Shown here piece by piece: positions 35,025 through 47,864 of a DNA stretch of 64,000 nucleotides. The translations under genes and the position numbers were made by a program. The stretch's first letter is position 1; each line of letters opens with the position of its first letter. Source of the DNA: Dimorphilus gyrociliatus (taxonomy: Eukaryota; Annelida; Polychaeta; Dinophilidae); NCBI GenBank assembly GCA_904063045.1, contig CAJFCJ010000002.1, forward strand, positions 4,497,645 to 4,561,644. Direction: 5' to 3'. A model generated the notes under the pieces. The model did no database searches and was not told the DNA's origin. It was given only the letters and a program-made list of their open reading frames with translations.

Positions 35025-35785
35025 GAAATATTCAAGCTTTTTATTCCATTGTAAAGAGGTTGTATAAACTGTGTACAGATGACTCACGCTGAGGTATCCT
35101 TTTTCGTCTGTTATATTTTAACCTAGAAGTGCCCTTCTTATCAAAAACTCCTCTGATTTAATAAGCAAAATACACTTTTTATTGTTATTATATTATTATT
35201 TACATAATATAGTGATTCGAAACGAATGCTAACTAATTAAATAAAAAACAAAGGTTTATTCTTTTGTTTCGAGTAAGAATAATAATAGTACTATGACTTT
35301 AACTTGGAGAAAATTCTTCATTTTACCTGTTGTTATGAAGGTCATGACTAATTTTTAAGAATCGAATAGTTCTTTTAGAGAAAAAATGAAAGAGCAGGCC
35401 AAAATAGCATGAAAAACGTAAAAAAGAAAAATTAGAATCAGTTGTTGATACTTTAAATGATCTTTAAAATTTTACTCCGAATTCTATTAGCTTTGATGTC
35501 ATAACAGTTGATAAATGAGATATTTAAATAGGTACTCCATTGAGAGTTTACCGCCATTGATACAATATCTATGGAATATTTTACAGAGATAAACTGGTAT
35601 ATGTTCTAGGCAACACGTTGACCCAAAAATTCTAAAATGTTTTAATAACGATTTTATCTATTTCCAGCTTTATTAGACAGCCTTTGTCTACGTTTTAGAT
35701 TAGATATAGATCTGTACAAGGAGACAAAGCTATTAAAGAGTCTTTTGAGGATTTTTATGTCATTTTCACTTAAAAACAAACGGTA
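35025..35785. other. Intergenic region
   Basis: Protease 3'UTR and TMEM180 promoter; AT-rich with no exon recognised. Confidence 0.5.
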
Positions 35786-37293
35786 ATGGCTACGAATATT
35801 GGAGTTTATTATGGAGGAATCGCGTTTTTCACATCTCTAGTTCATAATGTGTTTCTTCTATATCACGTACAAATGTTTGTATCAGTTTATAAGATTCAAA
35901 AGTATTCATTCTGGATAGCTGAAATTGTATTTTTATTTTGGAATTCAGTCAACGATCCTCTCTTTGGTTGGATAAGTGATAAAGGTTTATTGAATACTAG
36001 TAGTAGTATTGACATAGTTGATAGAAGATTGTCAGCACTTCAAAAAGCTGTTCCATTACTTGCTGGATCTTTTTTACTATTTTGGTTTGAATGGCCAATA
36101 TGGACTGGAGCACAGCTGATGTTTTGCTTATGCACATACGATTCTTTTTTAACGGTTGTTGATTTACAGCATAGTTCACTTTTGGCTGATTTAGAAGTTT
36201 CTTCCGAGAAGAGAACAAAATTAAATACATATTCTGCTATTGGATCGGCGGCTGGTTCCGTTTCTGTTTTCCTGTCACACATTTTCTGGTCAGATTTAAA
36301 ATCGTTCAGAATATTTTGTTTATTTATTGCTGTAATATCTCTATTGGGATCGTCGTGGTGTGTCACAGAATTTCGTCGAAATCGGTTAGTATGATGAACT
36401 CAAGATAATAAATCTTATATACTTAACTATTAGCGTACATTATATATTTATAATATTTCTTTTTAATTTTTAGAACAAAAAGAAAGTTATACATTGAAGA
36501 TAACGAAAAGAAAAATCCGTCTGCACTTTCATTCGCCAAACAATTGTTTAATCAAAGGAATTTTAATCTTTTTTCTGCCCTAAATCTATTACAAGTTTTT
36601 CATTGCCATTTTAATTCCAATTTCTTTCCTCTATTCCTTTACCATTTACTTGGCAATAATGTATCGGCGTCTACTGCCTCTTTTATTCTTGGATTTTCAT
36701 TTGTTGCTCCCCATGTTAATAATTTATATTTTTTAAATGCCTGCCGAAAATACGGAACTTATTCCGTTATCAGAAATTTACTATGGGTTAAAGTTTTGTT
36801 TGCAATACTTATGTTTTTCTTTGTTGGACCAAATGGATCTTATGTAATCATTGGAATATTTATAGCTACAAATCGGATGTTTACAGAAGGAACTTGCAAA
36901 TTACTGGGTCTTATCATATCCGATTTAGTTGATGAAGATACTGTTATTCAGAACCGCAAACAGCCTGTCTCTGCTCTAGTCTATGGTACTGCAGCTTTAC
37001 TCGCTAAACCAGGACAAACTTTGGCCCCTTTGATAGGTCTTTCTTTATTAGGATTTCTTACAGGAAATGACATTTTCTCTCAAGTTGATAATCATTCCTT
37101 GAAATTAGACGCCACTTTATTACCACAAGCTTTACACGATGCTTTCAAAGATGCTGCATTTAAGCTACTTGTTCTAGTACCAATATTGTGTGGTGGTATT
37201 CAACTACTTGTTTGGAAAAATTTCAACTTACACACATCAAGATTAAAATGGGTTAAATCTTTAAGACATAATTCTACCTATACTGTTGTATAA
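35786..37293 (+). CDS. MFSD13A: TMEM180/MFSD13A, major-facilitator-like membrane protein
   Basis: Exons 35786-36384 and 36474-37293 join in phase 2 and give 472 residues (human 517). The sequence follows the vertebrate protein closely: HNVFLLYHVQMFVSVYKI, VFLFWNSVNDPLFGW, SSLLADLEVS, LLQVFHCHFNSNFFPLFLYH, APHVNNLYFL, NRMFTEGTCKLLGLII, DLVDEDTVI and KPGQTLAPLIG. About ten to twelve hydrophobic segments are visible. The NDPLFGW and EGTCK motifs are shared with the glycoside-pentoside-hexuronide cation symporter branch. The transported substrate is unknown. The two-exon structure and convergence with the SUR-like gene 200 bp downstream are unremarkable. Confidence 0.94.
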
Positions 37294-37497
37294 TTTAAAA
37301 TGTTCCCTTGAAATAAGACTGTTAATGTATATAAGAATTTAATTTAAATGGCAAATATATAATTTGGAGGATATACTTGAATACATTACTTAAAGGAAAG
37401 ACTGTTTAATTACTCGAAATCTTTATGGCCACATGTGACAACATAGTATTCAAAGCAAGAAATACAGATGACAATTAAAACTAGAACACTCCAGTAG

Positions 37498-40400
37498 TTA
37501 TAGGTTATCATGAATCATTCTTGAAAATATTCCATCCATTTTGCTCTTCAATTCACTAGGAGGACCTGCTTCAACTATATTACCATTTTGTAGTACAACT
37601 ATTGTGTCATAGTTCAATATTGATGATACTCGATGAGCTATTGTTAATATAGTTTTATCTTTGAAATGCTGATTGACTACTCGTTGAACAATTTTATCTG
37701 TTGTCATATCGACAGACGCTGTAGCTTCGTCCATAATTAATATTTTAGAATTTCTTAGTAAAGCCCTAGCCAGACAAAACAACTGCCTTTGTCCGGCACT
37801 AAAGTTTTCACCACCCTCGGCAACCGGTGAATCCAAAAGCCCCGCTTTATTTTTTATAATTGGTACAAGCTGCGCTATATCTAAAGCTTTCCAGATAGTT
37901 TCATCGGAATAGAGTTCGACTGGATCAACATTAAATCTTACGGTTCCAGCAAACAATACGGGATCTTGAGGAATAATTGACAGATGAGAGCGTAGATTTC
38001 GAAGAGGAATATCACTTATATCTTTTTTGTCAATTTTAATGTTTCCACCGCTAATATCAATTAACCTAAATAGTCCTAACATTAGAGATGATTTTCCACT
38101 GCCAGTTCTACCACAAATTCCAACTTTTTCACCACCTTTGATTGACAGTGATAAGTTATTTATTACATTATCCAAATTTTCGTCATAGCGTAAAGATAGA
38201 TTTTCAATATTTACAACTCCATCAGAAGGCCAATCTTTGTCTATTGGACATGTCATATAATGAAATTTTAAAATTAATAAGCTTTTATATAAATATAAGA
38301 CTACTTACCAACGTCTTCATTTGCATTGAAAGATTCATTTTTAATGTTTATATAATGGCTTATTCTTTCAACTGCATTAAAGTTCATCTCCGTTTCGGAA
38401 ACAGATTTCATCATCCAGTTTAAGCTAAATGAAATCATTAACGAATACGCAATACTAAGACCAACGACGCCTTCAGATGCAACACCTGAGAGACCAGACG
38501 ATAAGACGCAGACAATGGAAGCGAAGACGGTAAGAGATCCAACAAAATCTAATCTAATTCCCATCCAAAGAATAGTTGCTTGTAAATTGAAAAAAGCATT
38601 GTTATTTTTATCAACAACTTCATTATTTTTCTTAGAAAAAGCAGATTGTCTACTATGGGCTCTTATTGTTGATAAACCTCCTAAAGTTTCTCCGAAATGA
38701 GACAAGACTGGGGATTTGCTAACGCTATTTAACCTCTGTAAATCTCTGCAGGAGGGAATGTAAAATCTTTGAACTAGTAGATAAATAGCAACAAGGGGTA
38801 TTGCAGCAACTATAAAATAGTAGCTGGAAATTGCATTGACTATAACACCGCCCAAGGAAAAGAATGAACAGTAAAAAAGTTCGTCTAATACTTGGGCCAA
38901 TCGTTCGTCCAAGATCATAACATCTCCCGTAAATCTAAAAAGTAAGCATTACTGAATTATTAACTATATTCTCACATTTTTCTATGTTCTTACCTATTAA
39001 CTATTCTGCCTATAGGTGTTATATCGAAGAATCGCATGGGAGCGTCAATTAGTCTATGTAGCATGGTCGAATGAAGGCGTTTGGACCCTCTTATACAAGT
39101 ATATTCTGTCAGTAAACTGCTAACAACCGAAAAAATAACAAAGCAGCAGCAGATTAGAACATAAATAAGCATCATATGAGATTGGTGTGATATTATTTCA
39201 GCTTCTGTTGTATTTCGTTGCCGTAATTCTGTAGACGATTGTGACCAGTGGGCCAACCAAAAATCAGAGCCGACTCTTAAGGACTGTCTTATAAAATAGG
39301 CCAAAAGTGTAGAAACAGAAAATCGGATGCTAGCCGCCAAAATGAATTTTTTATAAACTCTCCATGATACTGATCCTGTTTCTATTTCTTCACTGTCAAT
39401 CAATTTTCCTGTTTCTTCTCCTTTATCAGATTCATTTTGTTTCGTTTGAGGTACTACGCTTGGAATATCTTCAAAATTATCTAGAGATATTCTAGATAAA
39501 GGCAGTGAGACAATACTAGAAGATCTTGTAAGATTGCTTGAGAATAAGTTTATTCCCCTATTTAAATCAATTTCGGAGGAATTTAAAGATTTCACTTTTT
39601 TCGGATCCATATACTTAATCATTTCCGTTTCTTCCCAAGATTTAACTAAATGTGGATAGTTATCACAAATATCTCCGTAAGTTCCTTGGGCAACTATTTT
39701 ACCTCCTTCCATAGCTATTATATTATCAGCTTTTGGTAAATATTGAACCTGGCCAAATTGAAATTATATACAATTATTACAAAAATCACTTTTTTTGTTT
39801 CTAAACTAAAATACCTGATGTGTAACTAAAACTACAGTCCGCTTTAGTTCATTTATCAAATAACTACAAATAGCTTCTTCAAATATATGACGGCCAACGT
39901 GAACGTCTAATGCTGACATCGGATCATCCAATAATACGATATCAGTGTCAGCATAAAGGGTTCTGGCGATACTGATTCTTTGCTTCTGACCCCCGCTAAG
40001 GTTTATTCCTCTCTCTCCTATTTCAGTATTATCACCTCCAGGTAGAGCCGCTATATCTTGTTTTAAAGCTGCAGCTGCTATGACCTATTTTAGAAATATA
40101 AGATTTATTTTCTTTTCATACGAATATTAAAAAACGAACTCTTTCATATTTTTCTTCAATCAAAGATGAACCGAATAAAATATTATCCTTTAAGGTTGCA
40201 TTTAACAGCCAAGCCCTCTGTGATCCAAAGGCTAATTTAGAATCACAGCACCTTTTAACAGATCCTGAACAAATATTCATTTCACCTAATAGGGCTGCTA
40301 AAAGAGAGGATTTCCCGCTTCCTACAGGACCGGCAATAACTGTTAGACTTCCCTTTTTGATAGTTAAATTAATACTCGAAAGAATTATTTCTTGATCTTC

Positions 40401-42818
40401 GCTTTTATCAGTGGAATGTTTCCAACTAAAATTACCGTTAGATATTTCTAAAAGTGTATTTAATTCTCTGTCAGCTTTTGTCAGTGGAATGAATACACTC
40501 TCAACTTCGTTCATTTCCAAAAACGTATTCATTCTTCGACAGCTTACTCTGGCATGACTAAGAGCATTTACGGCAAGAGATACAACCAATAAGGGTATTA
40601 GGAGTATATTGAAGAGGGCAACTCCAGAAAAAACTTTGTTAGCAGTCAGTGTTTTTCCTTCAATCCAACGATAGATAAGAAACGTCGTCATAATAGCTAT
40701 GATGGGTATGCATTCAGTCACGACAATCGAAAGAGCCCTTAAGCAAGCAGCCTTTAGTATCATTTTCAATTCCTGTTGAAAAGTTTGAAATGATTAATAG
40801 TAGAGAAAGAGTGACGTTCTTCAAGCAATTAGATGTTAGCTTGAATAGTGTATGATTAGATAAAATCTCAAATAAGAAACACGAGGAAAGTAAACTTAGG
40901 AATAGAAAAACGATATAAAAAATAGCTTATCTATTATTTTTATCGTATAAGATACCTTTTAGACAGTTTATAAATGTAAAGATATCAACCTAATAGTGCT
41001 TCTTTCAATAGATTAACTGATACAAGCGTTAAAAAGATTTTAATTAAGAAAAATTAATTAATATTACCAAGTTGCGTGTCTTTTCCACTCTGTCTCGAAA
41101 TACTAATTCCCAAGCATACAGTTTTAATAACTTAATACTTTGTAATAATTCATTACATTGTTTTATTCGTTTGTCAGTAAACTCCATTGCTCTCTTTTGA
41201 AATCTAGATAAGAGTGAAGCTAAAGCAACTTGTAAAGGTAGAATAAGAATCAGAGCTATTGCTCCAATAATTGCTGATACACCTAATTGGCAATATAATA
41301 GAAATATTGCAGTAATAACTTGAAAAGGGATGGTCCACAAAAAGTTTCCCATATAAAACAGCATATATATATAATAGGTATCGAGTGTCATGTGATTTAA
41401 TACCCTTCCTGTAAACATTTCATCATTCATAGAGAATAGATTTAAACGTAAACTCTTCTTATAAATTAATGCTTGGAGAGCTGCTTTACACCTTATTCCT
41501 TCTCTAATTGAAAAGAAGAAGCTATTTTGCCAAAAAACATTTTGTAATAATTGAAGTCCAAATCCACAAACAGCCAGGAAAAAACCGTTTCTTAGTAACT
41601 GTTTCCACGTTGGATATACAGGTTCTGTTAATGGTTTGTAATCTTTTACAAAATCTATAACGTTAGCATAGAAATCAGCGAATTTCCTGTCATAAGCTAT
41701 AGGAATAGAATCCGAATAGTTTCCCAAGAACTCTTTATTAGATGTATAAACACTAACGTGCTGAACTACACGGTCCAAAATGAAGGGATTAAAGAATAAT
41801 AATAAATCTGAAATAATCTTTATCGTTCCACTGTGCACGTGAGTTTTAGAATAAAATATAACTCTTTGATTTGTTAGAATATTAAACGAGTTAAGTTATT
41901 TTATTATTAATCATAATTTTCAATTTATAATTAAAATTCATGGGATATTAATTAATATTTCTTAAAAATCACGTGCCCGAAAAGCATCCATTTCCAATGA
42001 CATTTAAATATAGCTTTCCACAAACTAAACTTTCCATTGTCATTGGTAACTTGTTTTTTTACTTCATTTTCCATTATTTTTGAATTATACTCTGATTTTT
42101 CCAATTCATTGAGTTCTCCTAAATCATCAATATCTAGATCTTTTTTATAACCAATAATCAATAGACGTGATAAACAGTTTAGTGTAATTTTTGAGAGAAA
42201 ATTTGCGTAATAATAAGAAAATCCTTTGACTTTTTTGTATAAAGTTTTTCTCCTCTTGTAAGAATTACAAATATATTTGTCGTAAACCAATAATGCACCT
42301 TCCACAATGGCCAGTTGACATCTTAGTAAAATAATAATAACTGTTAATGTATATCGAACATTTTGAAAGTTTAAATTTAATTGTATTAAGGTAATGAGTC
42401 TTAGTAAACTTAGTATTATTGTTGTTGGCCAATAAATGATCAAGACTATCAGAAGCTTTCTTGATCTTGAACACTCAACTCTGTCATAATAAACTAATGA
42501 TAAGATGGTACTAATTAATGAGAGACTGGGTGTAAGAAATAGATGAGGCTGGGTTCCAGTAAATTCTACATCTGAAATAATTCCTTCGGTCAATTCCAAA
42601 GAGTTGAAATAAATTAGAAGGAGAGTAACTGAATATCTCATTGAGTGGTATTTTGATCTCCATACTTCTTTAAATTCTTTCTTTTTATTCCTAAATATAA
42701 TGAAAATTATGCCAAATAAGAATATAAGGGAAAATAATAAATTAGCGGCGAAACAATTGAAATCAGCGTTGCAGAGATGAATAGTAATTTCCGATTCGCT
42801 ATTCCTGCAGAAAACCAT
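37498..42818 (-). CDS. Sulfonylurea-receptor-like ABCC transporter (ABCC8/9 type)
   Basis: Seven exons on the minus strand: 42818-41977, 41830-41068, 40772-40140, 40084-39815, 39748-38994, 38934-38309 and 38240-37498, giving 1543 residues (human SUR1 1581). It has the full ABCC layout: an N-terminal TMD0 of five segments (EGIISDV and SLVYYDRVE match SUR), L0 linker, TMD1, NBD1 ([27 protein letters not shown]), TMD2 and NBD2 ([26 protein letters not shown]). NBD1 has Asp in place of the catalytic Glu, as in ABCC proteins, so it is the degenerate site. [18 protein letters not shown] is typical of SUR. SURs sense MgADP/ATP and gate Kir6 potassium channels; no Kir6 gene is in the window. The first intron (41976-41831) uses a GC donor. 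Another ABCC function cannot be excluded. Confidence 0.9.
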
Positions 42819-44784
42819 TTCAGCTATTGAAATTCAAAAAGTAAACCTTTCAAATAAACGTTATTTTAGTTAATTATCAGATATTCGTCCACACAAGTCA
42901 GCAATATGTTCAACATTTTGCAAACGATATATCAGACGATTTAGATAAACTAGCAGACGATAGAAAGTATATAACAGGTCATGAGCTCACATAGCTTAGT
43001 TTAGGTAATATAATGAAACTGCAATAGCAACCACACGTTTTTACTGTTTTTACCCTTTTTTAAATATTTGAACAATATCTACATTGCAATCTCTTATCTC
43101 TTTTAATATCGTTGATTTATTGAAATTGCAATTTAAATTTAGTTTTATTTTTAACACGATTTTATGAATTAAAAAATATATATGCGCATAATTAACATAA
43201 TTCTTTGACACCTTTTATTTATTATTGAAATTTTACTCCATTTCTCGAAAAATAGAGTAGGATATTTACTTTATAGTCAATATGAATATAAATATAAGAG
43301 ACTTAATCTTGGAGTGGTGAAAATGAGGGGGAAAAGTCGTGTGTTTCACAGAAATAGGAAAACTAGAGAATGAAGCTTTCCAAGTATATTTTTACTATGA
43401 TAGATATTTATCAATTTCTCTCTCTCTCACTCATTTTCTTTCTCTCTTTCTGTATATACATATATATATATATATATATAAAACATAGTGAGGATGTAAT
43501 ATGAAAGCTTTTCAATTAAAATAAAACTGATTTCCAAAGAAACCAAACTTAAAACTTTTCGTTTTTTCGTTTTTGTCAAAAATCTGACAAGTGATAAAAT
43601 ATCACATCTAATTTGCAGATATGCTTCCTACAAACATGTTAAAAATATAATCCATTAGTTAAATCTTATTTGAGGATAGGATATTTACCTAATGAAAGCA
43701 AAAGAAATATATATTTAATAGTATTCTACTATATTTATTGACATTAGCTAAAACTTTGTGTTAAATATCTATTATCTCTCTTTGTTTAACAGCTAATATT
43801 TTATACTTAGAAAGCAGTTCGTTTAGCAGGATTTCAATACTTGTTAGCAATATACTGAAGAAAGAATGACGCCTTTCTTTAAGAAAATTATAGTAGTGAT
43901 AATGAATATAAGAACTATTGGAGAAGGTGGGATTTCAGCCTTCGTACTACTATAGTACACTATAATTCCATATTCATGCATATATATATACTGTATATTA
44001 GTACAATTGCTACAACATAATTACAACTTTGGCCATATTTTTCAAACTACCATATTTTAATCATGCGGGAACTTTAAAAGATTGCACTTTTAGTCTATTG
44101 TTTTCTCATTGATTCAGTATTTTCTTTACTTCTTTTTACTTGTGATATAAAAGAAGTAGAGAGAATATATGTTTAAATTGTAATGAGGTATTTGAGTAAT
44201 AAATAAGCCACACCCTCACCTAAATGACGAAGTTATTAACAAGGAGTACAATCTTATTTCAAGTTTGTACTAATAAGAATAAAAAATCACTGGAGTACTA
44301 GACACTCGTGTGTTTATTAAATTATATTAGGGATTTATCTTCAATCGTTAATAAGATTGGTCGTGTGTACGTGTATGCTTATTACAGTTAAATACTTGTA
44401 TCGATAGTTTAAGAGAAAAAATGAGTTCAGTAGAAAACAACAGATAAAATCAAATTAGGCGTTTTCTTTCCTGAATAATTACGAGATAATTAAGAAGGAG
44501 TTTAGTGTTTTATTTACAAACACATAATATTTAACTAATGAATAAAATTATAAAAATCTAATACAAATACTTACAAACATCTTGCTGCATACTCTATTAA
44601 TTATTTAGTTATATAAATACCCAATTAAATTTATGAGCACATCAATTTTCTGACATACGTGTTAATAGACTTGAGACTTTTTACATTCTGACGTGACGTC
44701 ATATGTTTTAAATCGTAAGTCGAATAAAAGCACAAGTTCTTACTTATAGTTTAGAATAGTTTACAGTAGTACAAGCGACAAATA
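42819..44784. other. Intergenic region between SUR-like gene and GPCR 1
   Basis: About 2 kb of AT-rich sequence, the largest gene-free stretch so far, presumably holding both promoters. It contains a pyrimidine repeat (TCTC)n at about 43418-43450 followed by (TA)n at about 43459-43480. A CRE-like TGACGTCA lies at about 44694-44701, some 90 bp before the GPCR start. No exon seen. Confidence 0.5.
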
Positions 44785-45900
44785 ATGGACTACAACAATT
44801 CAACTGTAGCTATCACGGATTGGAAACATTGTGAAATATTTGCTTTTATTGTTGGTGGTTTGCTTCTAACTATAATGAATAGCATTGGGATAGTTTTTAA
44901 CCTAATTTCTATAATAACCTTTTCTTTAGATAAGGCAAAGAACACTACCACTTTTTTGTTAATAGGTTTAGAATTGGCAGATACATTATTTCTAATTAGC
45001 GCAAGTATTATGATCAGTTTTATTTATTTATTTCGATATACTACTAAGCTAGCGCAAGAAATTATTTCACCCCTGGATACTTACAATTATGTGTTTTTAA
45101 CGAGGAGTATTTTCTCACCAATAATTACTGGATCATTGATGGCTAGTAGTTGGCATACGATGCTTATTACACTGGAAAGATATATTGCTGTTTGTGCCCC
45201 GCATAGTTCATGGAAACTTGCTAAAAGAAGTACTGTTATTACGCAAATTTTACTCTTTGTCATATCTATTGGTATAAATATACCACGAGCGTGGGAATAC
45301 GAACCAACGTTTAAAGCGTCTACGGGACAATGGGTTCAAGCTCCTTCTAATTTGAAAAGAAGTTCGACTTACGGTACATATGTAACAGTTCAATATTGGG
45401 TTATTCAACTGGCTATTCCTATTGCAACCATTTCTTATATGACTGTTATGATCTTGAAGGTTAGATTATTTGTCCTTTTTTTTCAAACTGCACTACACAA
45501 ATGACTTTTATTTATCTAGAAATTAAAATTAACAACTCAGAGAAAACGAACCGGACTGACTAAATCACTTATGACAGTTAATATAATATATATATTTGTT
45601 CAAGTAATCAATGGTATAAGAAGAATTTTGGTTGTTATCTTATCCAAGGAAGAAGTAACACTTTGTGAAAAGCCATATTCGTACTTTTATGGAATTACAG
45701 TATGCTGCATATCATTTAATGCAGCAGCTAATTTCTTTATATTTGTGTTGTATAATAGACATTTCCGAAGACTCGTCAAGAATACTTGGTTGAAGCGAAG
45801 AAATAATATTTATCCAGATAGTCTTGACAAAGATCATAGAAACAACCAAAAAACAACAGAATATTCAATGACCGTTGGTGAAACCGGTTACAGATCGTAA
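44785..45900 (+). CDS. Rhodopsin-class GPCR, FMRFamide-receptor-like
   Basis: Exons 44785-45459 and 45520-45900 join in phase 0 and give 351 residues. Seven hydrophobic segments are present. Diagnostic sites: N-glycosylation at the N-terminus, ELAD in TM2 (Asp2.50), ERYIAVCAP at the end of TM3, and a TM7 ending NAAANFFIFVLYNRHFRRL in place of NPxxY. This resembles the protostome FMRFamide and related neuropeptide receptors, where ERYIAVC(H)P and N-x3-NF-x-IY endings are typical. It probably couples a short peptide ligand to G proteins at the cell surface. The ligand is not deducible from sequence. It is convergent with a second, unrelated GPCR at 46495-47864. Confidence 0.85.
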
Positions 45901-46494
45901 AATTCATTGATACAGACACTCCTATTCCTTCTCTTTCTCTCTTACTTTTCAATCGGTTTAAAATCTCAATCTTAACATTATTTCATAAAGAAACATGTTA
46001 TATTCATTTTCTTCTTGAATTTGTTAGTCTATAAGAACGTTTACTCTAAATAAACTATTCAATCTTTATCAGTGATTAATAAACAAATTTTGCTAATTTT
46101 ACTTTATTAAACTATTCCCATAAATCTTTACTGCCAATGATGTTTTTTCATTTATAATTAACTTATCAAAGAAAAGCTTAAAATAATTAATTTAATATAT
46201 TCCTTGAAATTGAAATTGTAAGCATCTCTTATCGTATTTAATTATATTTTTAGACGTTTGAAAACGAATTCCAGTATTACATTTTCAGTACTTTGCTTAT
46301 AGAGCTCTAAGTTTTACCTTATTCTTTTATTAATTCTTACCCCAAGTGCAAAGGCTCTTTGTAGCTAACAAGATAGCTTTATCGAGAAATTCTTATCTTC
46401 TTCTCTAATAATGTAAACAAAATCTATGTGTAATATTAAATTTTTACTCGACAAAACAATAATACAATATATTTATCAGTTTCCAGAAGACGAT
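45901..46494. other. Intergenic region between convergent GPCR genes
   Basis: 3'UTRs of both receptors in AT-rich sequence; no other feature. Confidence 0.5.
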
Positions 46495-47864
46495 TTAAGA
46501 ATTTCGTGAGGTAAGATATCGTCTCATCTGTTTTAAAACGCTTAGCGTGTCGGGAAGGATAAAACTATACAGAATCCCATCCAGTGTTAGACTGACATAG
46601 CCAAAACACATAGTGGTTATACGTAATTCAACGTTATTTTCTACAAGAGAAGAGCGATTACTTATTAATACATTTATGATTATCCAAGGACACCAGATGG
46701 CAATGTATGATAGAATGATAATACTTGTCACTACAAGTAACTTTTTTTGACGTGAAGCCTTCGGCCGACTCTTGACTTGAGAGTGAGCTTTATTGGGAAA
46801 ATTTAAATAAAGGTAGAAAGTTATATTTGTAGATTTTTTCATATTTGGTTAATTAACTAAAATATTAAAAATGATCTTTTTAAAATTGTACGCACTCGTT
46901 GGTTCGGTTTCTGAAGGTATAGAGGACCCTTTTTCTAATGAATGATTGGCAACTTTGTTTAAAAGTTTCTTATATATTAGTCCGTAACATCCAGATATAA
47001 CTATAATAGAAACTACTAGACAACCAAATAATCCATAAATTTGCACCCAAACTGATGCATCAACCCTAAGTTTCGAAAGTTTTAAAGACGGATGTATAGA
47101 TGATAGTAGTAATTGTTTACAAATATATATCTACCTCTTAGACCATAGATGACATCCGTGCTGATGAACCGGTCCAGACCCTGACTTTACACCTAACACA
47201 GGTATAACGGTAATAACTAAACTTATTCCAACACCAATTATGACCAGAAAAGTAATTGTCATTGCATTCAATATCCTTTTATGAGGATTGTAAACCAAAT
47301 CTAATCTATCCCCAGCTAGCAAAGCTGGAAAGATCAAGCCATTTTGAACAACTGTAATGGAAAATATATAAATTATAATGAAACTTTTTATGTGTTATAG
47401 CCAGTCTAATAATTTTTACCAACTTATATAGGTTAATTGTTCCTGAACGTAACAAAAATTTTCTGTCACATAATCCAAATTTGCTATTCCCACATAGATC
47501 ATAGCCACTACAAGTAACATTAAATACGTATTGAAACATGAAGCTGACAATGAACAAATAGAGAATTTAGCTATATTTTGAGATGAGATAAGATACAATT
47601 TTAACATTTACCTAAAATTATGATATTTCCTAATTGACTAAGTTTGTTTTTTATACCAAATATATTAATTGTTGAGAAAAAAGAACCAAATAAGAAAACC
47701 AATATTAAAACAATATAACAAAGAACTATGTTCCAAGTAGAAATTCGGCTAAAGGGAAGAGGATTCTTTATCTGTTATAAGTAAATATTAAATTTACATT
47801 ACTTTATTTGGCCATCCTCCTCTTCTTCATGATGATGATCTTCTTCAGTAGTTAACCAACCCAT
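46495..47864 (-). CDS. Divergent rhodopsin-class GPCR
   Basis: Six exons on the minus strand: 47864-47803, 47748-47612, 47570-47424, 47351-47135, 47065-46858 and 46770-46495, giving 348 residues. The last acceptor (46771/46770) is the least certain. After an acidic N-terminus with HHHEEEE come seven hydrophobic segments. The TM3 end reads GDRLDLVYNP, so the usual DRY is DRL but with the family's spacing to the Pro. TM6 has IAIWCPW, close to the CWxP switch, and TM7 lacks a clear NPxxY, ending in LDGILYSFILP. Cys at the top of TM3 (FCYVQEQL) and in the second outer loop (HGCHLW) could make the conserved disulfide. An orphan amine/peptide-type receptor is the safest call. Confidence 0.72.

Noticed and set aside
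35090-35125. A GTATCCTTTT word with a later TTTTAACC, resembling a U12 intron in the protease 3' flank
   Set aside because: It lies after the stop codon with nothing on either side to test the splice; an 8-mer of this kind is expected about once or twice by chance in 64 kb on two strands.
41972-41974. GT donor (CAC|GTGATT) as the end of SUR-like exon 1
   Set aside because: Joining from it requires a weak acceptor inside exon 2 and shortens the conserved spacing before DLLLFF; the GC donor gives exact family spacing.
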